Positions 7,414-13,206 of a stretch of DNA of 13,206 nucleotides are shown here, in pieces; the first letter of the stretch is position 1; every line of letters begins with the position of its first letter. Position numbers and translations under genes: made by a program. Below the pieces are notes generated by a model that worked only from the letters and a program-made list of their open reading frames with translations, ran no database searches and had not been told where the DNA came from. Origin of the DNA: Streptomyces sp. NRRL S-455 (GTDB taxonomy: Bacteria > Actinomycetota > Actinomycetes > Streptomycetales > Streptomycetaceae); the NCBI RefSeq assembly GCF_000717875.1, contig NZ_JOCT01000054.1:1-13206 (forward strand). The letters run 5' to 3'.

Positions 7414-9448
7414 CTACGGGAAGGTCAGCTTCCAGCTGTTGATGTAGCCGGTGTCGCGAGCCGCGTTGTCCTGGACCCGCAGCTGCCAGACGCCGTTGGC
7501 GACCTCGGAGGACGCGTTCACCGTGTACGTGGTGGCGAGGTCGTCCGCGCTGCCGCCGGTGCCGTAGCCCTTGAGCGTGTACGCCGTGCCGTCCGGGGCG
7601 ACCAGCTGCACCTGGAGGTCACCGATGTAGGTGTGGACGATGTCCACGGCCACCTGGAGGTCGGACGGAGCGTTGCCCGTCCGCCCGGAGACGGTGACCG
7701 GCGACGTGACCGCCGCGCCCAGGTCCGGAATCGCCACGTCGGCGGTGCTCTCGAAGGACGTGCCGCCCCCGCCGCCACCGCCGGAGCGGGTTCCGACGTT
7801 GACGCCCGCCCACGCGTCCTGGACCGCCTTGTACTCGGCGCTGTCCGTGCCGTAGAGCTCACCGGTCGCCGCGAGGGTGCCGGTGCGGGCCCCCGCGTAG
7901 TTGGTCGTCGAGGTGAACTTCGTGGTCAGCGCGCGGAACCAGATCTTCTCCGCCTTGTCCCTTCCGATGCCGGCGACCGGGAGGCCGTCGGAGGTGGCCG
8001 AGTTGTAGGTGACACCGTTGATGGTCTTGGTGCCGCTGCCCTCGCTCAGCAGGTAGAAGAAGTGGTTCGCGGGGCCCGACGAGTAGTGCACGTCGATCGA
8101 GCCGAGGCCCGAGTACCAGCTGTCCTTGGACTTGCCGTCCTTGCTGGGCTTGTCCATGTAGCGCAGCGGGGAGCCGTCGCCGTTGATGTCGATCTCCTCG
8201 CCGATGAGGTAGTCACCGACGTCCGAGGTGTTCTTCGCGTAGAACTCGACGGTCGCGCCGAAGATGTCGGAGGTGGCCTCGTTCAGACCGCCCGACTCGC
8301 CGCTGTAATTGAGGCCCGCGGTGTTGGAGGTGAGCCCGTGGGTCATCTCGTGGGCGGCCACGTCGATCGAGGTCAGCGGGTTGGCGTTGCCGGAGCCGTC
8401 GCCGTAGGTCATGCAGAAGCAGCTGTCCGACCAGAACGCGTTGACGTAGTTGTTGCCGTAGTGGACGGATACCCGAACGCCCGTGCACGTTGTTGTAGTA
8501 GTCCCAGGTCAGCGCGGCCCCGTAGTGGGCGTCGGCGCCCGCGGACTCCAGGTTGGACGGGCTGCCGTTGCCCCAGATGTCGTCGGGGCCGGAGAAGAGG
8601 GTGCCGGTACCGGAGGTGCCGCGGTTGAGGTTGTACGTCTTGTGGTTGCCGCGGGCGCCGTCGGTGAGGTTGTACGTCGACCCGGACTGGGTGGTGGTGA
8701 GGTCGACCGTGCCGGAGTAGACCGTGTTGCCGGTGCCGGTCTCGATGGCCTCCCACCCGTACAGCTTCTCGCCGGTGGTGGCGTCGGTGACGACGTGCAG
8801 TTCCTGCGGGGTGCCGTCGTGCTGGAAGCCGCCGACGACCGTCTCGTACGCCACGACCGGCTTGCCGTTCGCGGCCCAGATCACCTTGCGGGGCTCCCGG
8901 TTGATGTCGGGGCTCTTGGCCTCGTCGGCCTTGCCCGCGGTCAGTGCTTGCCGGCGGGCCTTCGCGGCGGGCACCGCTGCCTTCGTCGTGGCCGGCTCGA
9001 TCGCGGCGCGGGTGGCCTTCACGACCGACGCGGTGGCGTCCGCCTTCGTGCTCTCGACGACCAGGTCGCCGCCGAGCACGGGCAGGCCGTCGTAGGTGCG
9101 CTCGTAGCGCGTGTGCACCGTCCCGTCGCGGTCCTTGAGGACATCGCGGACGACCAGCTTCTCCTTGGCGCCGAGGCCCAGGTCACGGGCGGTCCGCGCC
9201 TTCCCGGCGTCGGCTTCCCGGATCAGCGCGGCCCGCTGGGCGGGGGTGAGCCTGACCGACTCCGAGCCGGGGTTCGCCTTGCTCGCGGCCGACGGTGCCT
9301 TCTCCGGGGCGGCGGTGGCCGTGCCGCTCTGCACGGCGGCGGCGATCAGCGCGGCGACGCCGGCGAGGGCCACGGCCGCGGTGCGGCGGGGGGTGTGGGG
9401 AGTGCGTCTGTGGGAGGTGCCTCTTCGCGAGGAACTGCTTCTCAACAC
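7414..9448 (-). pseudogene. M4 metalloprotease with C-terminal P/Homo B domain, frameshifted (copy 2)
   Basis: This paralog of the gene at 5686-7189 has the same order: Sec signal peptide (PRRTAAVALAGVAALIAAAV, likely cut near TATAAP), FTP/PepSY propeptide, then the M4 domain. Frame one runs 327 codons to DYYNNVHGRSGI. At 8467 one base is left over, and frame two continues for 350 residues from VHYGNNYVNAF. It carries HEMTH (8338-8352), GGLNEATSD and DVHYSSG, so the zinc and catalytic residues are all present. About ten codons between HGRSGI and VHYG appear lost. After the catalytic domain come a glycine linker (around 7750-7790) and a roughly 115-residue P/Homo B domain (DVAIPDLGAAVTSPVTVSG ... 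INSWKLTFP) that copy 1 lacks. The start is ambiguous: GTG 9446-9448 lies 3 nt after GGAG, while TTG 9443-9445 has better spacing. The lesion may be real or a sequencing/assembly fault. Confidence 0.87.
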
Positions 9449-9555
9449 TGACTCCTTCTGCGGGGCCGGGGGTCGCCCGGCCTGGGGAGGTGGAGGTGTT
9501 GCCGTGGGGTTGCCGTGGAGCAGTCGTGGGAAGCGTGGCAGGGGACCGCGCTTAC

Positions 9556-9587
9556 TGTCAGGAGCGCGTCAAAAGTATGGCCGGAAA
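9556..9587 (-). promoter_or_regulatory. Upstream motif shared by both M4 genes (copy 2)
   Basis: On the minus strand this is TTTCCGGCCA, 11 nt including TTTTGACG, then CGCTCCTGACA, about 108 nt before the start. It matches copy 1 at 7274-7304 in both blocks, with a gap one base longer. The TTGACG inside could act as a -35, but I see no clear -10 at the usual distance. It lies in the 167-bp gap between the ABC genes and this protease. Confidence 0.5.
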
Positions 9588-9615
9588 CGGTTCGTTGACC
9601 GGAAGTTCATGTTCG

Positions 9616-11388
9616 CTATACGGACGCTTCTCCGGCACCGGGCAGGTCACCGTGCCACGAGTGCCACAGCGCCGCGTACGCCCCGCCGGCCGCCACCAGC
9701 TCGTCGTGCGTGCCGAGTTCGGTGAGCTGCCCGTCCTCCATCACGGCCACCCGGTCGGCGTCGTGCGCGGTGTGCAGCCGGTGCGCCACGGCGATGACGG
9801 TGCGCCCCTCGAGGACGGCGGCCAGGGCGCGTTCGGTGTGCCGGGCGGTCGTCGGGTCGAGCAGAGCGGTCGCCTCGTCGAGGATCAGGGTGTGCGGATC
9901 CGCCAGCACCACACGGGCCAGGGCGAGCTGCTGGGCCTGCGAGCCGTCGGTACGGTGACCGCCCTGGCCCAGCGGGGTATTCAGGCCCTCCGGCAGCTCC
10001 CGCACCCAGGCGTCGGCGCCGACCGCGGCCAGTGCCCTCCACAACTCCCCGTCCGTGGCGGCCGGTTCGGCGATGCGCAGATTGTCGCGGACCGTGCCCA
10101 GGAACACGTGGTGCTCCTGGGTGACCAGGACGACCTGACGGCGCAGCCGCTCCGGCCCGAGCCCGACGACCGGCACACCACCGACCGTCACCGAGCCGGC
10201 GGTCGGCGCGTCGACGCCCGCCATCAGCCGGCTCAGCGTGGTCTTGCCGGCACCGGACGGCCCCACCACCGCCAGCCGTTCCCCGGGCGTCACCGTCAGG
10301 TCGACACCGCGCAGCACCTCGGCGCCCCCGTCGTAGGAGTAGCGCACGCCGGTGACGTCGATGCGGTCGCCGTCCGGGTCGGGACCGTCACCCTCCCCGG
10401 CCGCCCGCGGGGCCCGGGCCAGCCCCTCCACCCGGGCGAACGAGGCGCCTCCGGCCTGCAGTTGCTCGATCCGGACCAGGACCTCGTCCAACGGCGCGCT
10501 CAGCTGCGTCAGATACAGGGCCGCCGCCACCACCGCTCCGAGGCTCATCGAGCCGGACGAGTGCAGTGCCCCGCCGATCACCAGCACCCCGGCCACCGGG
10601 AGGACGTACGACGCCTCCATGACCGGGAAGAACACCGAGCGCAGGAAGAGCGTGTAGAAACGGGTGCGGCGGGAGGCCTCCAGGGCGTCCCGGCTCGCGG
10701 CCGTTCGCCGCTCCCGCAGCCCGAACGCCTCCACCGTGCGCGCCCCGGCCGCCGTCGAGGCCACGATCTCCGCCACGTCCGACGTGGCGGCCCCCTCGGC
10801 GAGATACCCGTCCCGGGCCCGGCGCAGGTACCAGCGCAACGCGATCCAGATGGGAGTCAGCGCCAGCACCGCGAGGGCGCCGAGCAGCGGGTTCACCAGG
10901 AACACCGCGGCGACCAGGAACACCGCCTGAACCAGGTTGACCAGCAGGATCGGACCCGCGTCCCGCAGGGTGTTGCCGACGGTCGTCACGTCCGCCGTTC
11001 CGCGTGCCGTCAGGTCACCGGTGCCGGCCCGCTCCACCACCGAAGCGGGCAGCGTCAGCGCCCGGTCCACGAACCGTTCCCGCACCCGGGCCAGGGTCCG
11101 CTCCCCGAAGCGGTGCCCCACGTAGCGGGCCCAGCGTGCCAGCAGCACCTGCGCCAGCGCGCACAGCAGCAGGAGCAGCGCCAGCCGGTCCACGGCGGCC
11201 ACCCCTTGCCCGGCCCGCACGTCGTCGATCATGCGGCCCAGCAGCCACGGGCCGGCCAGTGCGGCCACGGCCGCCAGCGCGTTCAGACCCAGGACGACTC
11301 CGAAGGCACGGGCATCGGCCCGTACCAGCCCGATCAGGGCGCGTCGTACGTCGGCCCGTTCGGCGACCGGCAGGTGTCCGCGGCTCAT
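9616..11388 (-). CDS. ABC exporter subunit with competent Walker motifs and degenerate signature
   Basis: This 590-residue half-transporter has an N-terminal membrane domain with about six helices (near residues 28-50, 68-90, 146-168, 169-188, 250-275 and 283-300) and a C-terminal nucleotide-binding domain. Visible motifs are A-loop Tyr352, Walker A GPSGAGKTT (376-384, Lys382), Q-loop Gln424, Walker B LILDE (501-505, catalytic Glu505) and H-loop His536. The signature is degenerate: TDGSQ (480-484) replaces LSGGQ. The ATG overlaps the stop of the upstream gene (ATGA at 11385-11388), and AGAGG lies 7 nt before it, so translation is probably coupled. The partner has the opposite pattern of defects, so the two should form a heterodimer in the cell membrane. 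The substrate cannot be told; there is no neighbouring biosynthetic or resistance gene in the window. Confidence 0.92.
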   Translation of the reverse strand: MSRGHLPVAERADVRRALIGLVRADARAFGVVLGLNALAAVAALAGPWLLGRMIDDVRAGQGVAAVDRLALLLLLCALAQVLLARWARYVGHRFGERTLARVRERFVDRALTLPASVVERAGTGDLTARGTADVTTVGNTLRDAGPILLVNLVQAVFLVAAVFLVNPLLGALAVLALTPIWIALRWYLRRARDGYLAEGAATSDVAEIVASTAAGARTVEAFGLRERRTAASRDALEASRRTRFYTLFLRSVFFPVMEASYVLPVAGVLVIGGALHSSGSMSLGAVVAAALYLTQLSAPLDEVLVRIEQLQAGGASFARVEGLARAPRAAGEGDGPDPDGDRIDVTGVRYSYDGGAEVLRGVDLTVTPGERLAVVGPSGAGKTTLSRLMAGVDAPTAGSVTVGGVPVVGLGPERLRRQVVLVTQEHHVFLGTVRDNLRIAEPAATDGELWRALAAVGADAWVRELPEGLNTPLGQGGHRTDGSQAQQLALARVVLADPHTLILDEATALLDPTTARHTERALAAVLEGRTVIAVAHRLHTAHDADRVAVMEDGQLTELGTHDELVAAGGAYAALWHSWHGDLPGAGEASV

Positions 11389-13160
11389 CGCGGGACCTCT
11401 TCCGTGTCCCTCGCCACGAGGGCCCGGTAGCCGGGGACGGTGTCGAGCAGTTCGTGGTGGGTGCCGGAGGCTTCGACCTTGCCGTCCTTGAGGTAGTGGA
11501 CGGTGTCCGTGCGGTCCAGGACGAGGGGAGAGGTGGTGGTCACGACGGTGGTGCGGCCTTCCCTGGCCGCCCTCAGGCGGGCGGCGACCTTGGCTTCCGT
11601 GTGGGCGTCCAGGGCCGACGTGGGCTCGACGGCGAGGAGGATCTCGGGGTCGGCCAGGAGGGCTCTTGCCAGGCGGATGCGCTGGCGCTGGCCGCCGGAG
11701 AGGTTGCGGGCCTGGGCGTCCATGGGGGTGTCCAGGCCTTGGGGGAGGGCCTGGACGATGTCTTCGGCCGCGGCCGCGTGGAGCGCGGTTCGGGTTGCCA
11801 GTTGTGCGTCGTGGGCGGATGCGGGCCGTTCGTGGCCTGTCGCGCCCCGCGGCGGAGCCGCATCTCGACGCTGCCCCGCGCCCCCAGCGGGTCCGATCAT
11901 GCCCTGCAGGGTGTCTGCGAACAGGTCCGCCTCATGGTCGGCCACCAGGATGCGCCGGCGAAGCTGATCCAGCGCGATCTCGTCCAGGCGTGTGTCACCC
12001 CACGTCACGTTCGACGGGAGGTAGCGGCCCAGACGGTCCACCACCGTCGTGGCGTCCCCGGGGTGTTCCGCCACCAACGCCGTCAGGCGGCCCGGCAGGA
12101 CACGGACGCCGGAATCCGGGTCGTGCAGGGCCGACGGCTCGGACGGGGCGTCCCGGGTCCCCGTGTCGGTCATCGGCTCCAGGCGCAGGAACCGTACGAC
12201 GCGCCGTGCGGACACCAGGCCGCGGCTGATCTGGTACCCGCACTCGACCAGGAAGGCCACCGGCCACACCAGCACCGCGACATAGCCGTAGACGGACACC
12301 AGCTGGCCCACGGTGATGTCGCCGTGCGCGGCGAGGCGGGCCGCGAGCCAGGTCACCACCGCGAGGAACAGGGTCGGCAGCCCGAGACCCAGCGCCTGCA
12401 CCCAGCTGGTCACCGCCCCCACCCGGTACCCCTGCTCACGCAGCCGCCGCGAGTCCTCCCGGAAGGCGTCCGCCACGAGCTGCTTGCCGCCCAGGCCGGC
12501 GAGGACCCGCAGTCCGCCCGCGAGGTCGCCGATCCGCGCGGTCAGCACGCCCTGCCGCTCGCGGTACTCCGCCTCCGACCCCTGCAGCCGGCCGAGCAGT
12601 GGCCCGACCAGCAGGGCGATCACCGGCAGGCCGAGCAGGACGACCAGGGCGACCGTCCCCGAGACCGACACCAGGAGCACGGCGATGACCAGATAACCCA
12701 GGACCGCTCCGACGCCGGGCCCGACGACCGTCAGCGACTGGCTGACCGTCTGCACGTCGCCCACGCCGATCGTGACGACCTCCCCGGCGCCCGCCTGCCT
12801 CCGCAGGGAGGCACCCAGCCGCACCGACTGTCCGACGACCACCTTCACCGTCCGGAAGTTGGCGTCCATCCGGACCCGGGTCATCGTGCGGTGCCGCATG
12901 ATGCTCAGCCAGGCGTTGAACGCCCCCACCGCGAACAGCGCCCCGCTCCAGCCGGCCAGGGCACCCATGTCGCCGGGTTCGAGGCCGTCGTCGATCGCCC
13001 GGGACATCAGATACGGAGTCGCCGCCAGCAGCACCATCCAGACGCTGCCGAACACCGCCCCGGCGGCGCACCGCCCGGGCTGCCTGGTGACCAGCCACCA
13101 CAGGTAGCGGGCACCACCACGCCGGTCGGGTGTTCCCGGGTCCTCGTACGCGTCGATCAT
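11385..13160 (-). CDS. ABC exporter subunit with degenerate Walker motifs and an in-frame repeat insertion
   Basis: This 591-residue half-transporter is the first gene of the pair. About six membrane helices lie at residues 33-55, 68-88, 143-165, 167-190, 255-277 and 285-308. In the nucleotide-binding domain the Walker A position reads AEHPGDATT (364-372), with Ala370 where lysine should be. Walker B is LLAVE (Val511 replaces Asp, Glu512 kept), the Q-loop glutamine is His409 and the H-loop histidine is Ser544. The signature LSGGQRQR (487-494) is perfect. It cannot hydrolyse ATP alone but can supply its signature to the partner's Walker site. Between the Q-loop and signature, residues about 426-455 are an Arg/Ala/Pro-rich stretch encoded by a copy of an intergenic palindrome. 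The start is ATG 13158-13160 with GGAGG about 9 nt upstream; the leader is a 13-bp tandem repeat. Confidence 0.92.
   Translation of the reverse strand: MIDAYEDPGTPDRRGGARYLWWLVTRQPGRCAAGAVFGSVWMVLLAATPYLMSRAIDDGLEPGDMGALAGWSGALFAVGAFNAWLSIMRHRTMTRVRMDANFRTVKVVVGQSVRLGASLRRQAGAGEVVTIGVGDVQTVSQSLTVVGPGVGAVLGYLVIAVLLVSVSGTVALVVLLGLPVIALLVGPLLGRLQGSEAEYRERQGVLTARIGDLAGGLRVLAGLGGKQLVADAFREDSRRLREQGYRVGAVTSWVQALGLGLPTLFLAVVTWLAARLAAHGDITVGQLVSVYGYVAVLVWPVAFLVECGYQISRGLVSARRVVRFLRLEPMTDTGTRDAPSEPSALHDPDSGVRVLPGRLTALVAEHPGDATTVVDRLGRYLPSNVTWGDTRLDEIALDQLRRRILVADHEADLFADTLQGMIGPAGGAGQRRDAAPPRGATGHERPASAHDAQLATRTALHAAAAEDIVQALPQGLDTPMDAQARNLSGGQRQRIRLARALLADPEILLAVEPTSALDAHTEAKVAARLRAAREGRTTVVTTTSPLVLDRTDTVHYLKDGKVEASGTHHELLDTVPGYRALVARDTEEVPR
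11831..11885. repeat. Intergenic-type palindromic repeat inside the ABC gene (copy B)
   Basis: This stretch aligns with the glgP/DUF1990 palindrome at about 5044-5096: GCGGCGGAGCCGCA, TCGA and GCCCCGCGCCCC are identical and equally spaced, and TCGCGC is shared at the left. It lies wholly inside the 11385-13160 reading frame and leaves the frame open. The left arm has diverged, so the outer stem is weaker than in copy A. The unusual coding sequence extends further, to about 11796, suggesting the inserted unit is roughly 90 bp. Confidence 0.7.
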
Positions 13161-13161
13161 C

Positions 13162-13200
13162 CCCCCGCCCTCCGCCCCCGCCCTCCGCCCCCGCCCTACG
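13162..13200. repeat. 13-bp tandem repeat in the ABC leader
   Basis: Three consecutive 13-bp units CCCCCGCCCTCCG occupy 13162-13174, 13175-13187 and 13188-13200; the last has one C-to-A change. On the minus strand each unit reads CGGAGGGCGGGGG, so perfect GGAGG cores recur 13 nt apart. The nearest core serves as the ribosome binding site of the ATG at 13158-13160. The right window edge is six bases beyond, so the full repeat number cannot be known. Confidence 0.75.
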
Positions 13201-13206
13201 CCAGAC

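Noticed and set aside
7402..8628. 408-codon plus-strand open frame over the second M4 gene
   Set aside because: It is antisense to recognisable M4 and P-domain sequence; the Val/Arg/Gly-rich composition is a GC shadow.
9295..11430. 711-codon open frame on the plus strand
   Set aside because: It is antisense to the clear ABC gene, is Arg/Gly/Gln/His-rich with no family motif, and arises from the high-GC codon pattern of the opposite strand.

Overview
The window is high-GC actinobacterial DNA, almost certainly Streptomyces. The signs are strong third-position G/C bias, GTG starts, GGAGG-type ribosome binding sites, Streptomyces-type GlgE and GlgP proteins, secreted proteases and a typical Streptomyces intergenic palindrome. 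From memory, the order glgE / glgP / DUF1990 / M4 metalloprotease / ABC transporter pair resembles the S. coelicolor region around SCO5443 to SCO5451. That comparison was not run.

Layout. (1) At the left edge is the N-terminal part of glgE on the minus strand (maltosyltransferase of glucan synthesis), cut by the window. (2) A secreted subtilisin-family protease follows (minus, 915-2117), with a strong hairpin terminator at its 3' end. (3) glgP (plus, 2408-5026) encodes a PLP-dependent alpha-glucan phosphorylase. It is transcribed divergently from the protease and convergently with a DUF1990 gene (minus, 5096-5617); a palindromic repeat separates the two. (4) Two tandem paralogous M4 (thermolysin-like) secreted metalloproteases follow on the minus strand, at 5686-7189 and 7414-9448. 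Both are broken at exactly the same homologous nucleotide, with the same frame change and a loss of sequence. The second carries an extra C-terminal P/Homo B domain. (5) Two overlapping genes (minus, 9616-11388 and 11385-13160) encode a heterodimeric ABC exporter, preceded by a 13-bp tandem repeat containing Shine-Dalgarno-like cores.

How the parts fit. GlgE builds alpha-glucan from maltose-1-phosphate and GlgP degrades it to glucose-1-phosphate. The three proteases are secreted, self-activating degradative enzymes. The ABC subunits have complementary defects: one carries good Walker A, Walker B and H-loop but a poor signature, and the other carries a perfect LSGGQ but no Walker lysine, Walker B aspartate or H-loop histidine. 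Together they should make one working and one dead ATP site.

The three observations most worth a second look are the twin frameshifting deletions in the M4 genes, the Streptomyces intergenic palindrome that sits in frame inside the ABC nucleotide-binding domain, and the promoter-region motif shared by the two M4 genes. I did not find a clearly new multigene system, CRISPR array, tRNA, rRNA or insertion sequence.
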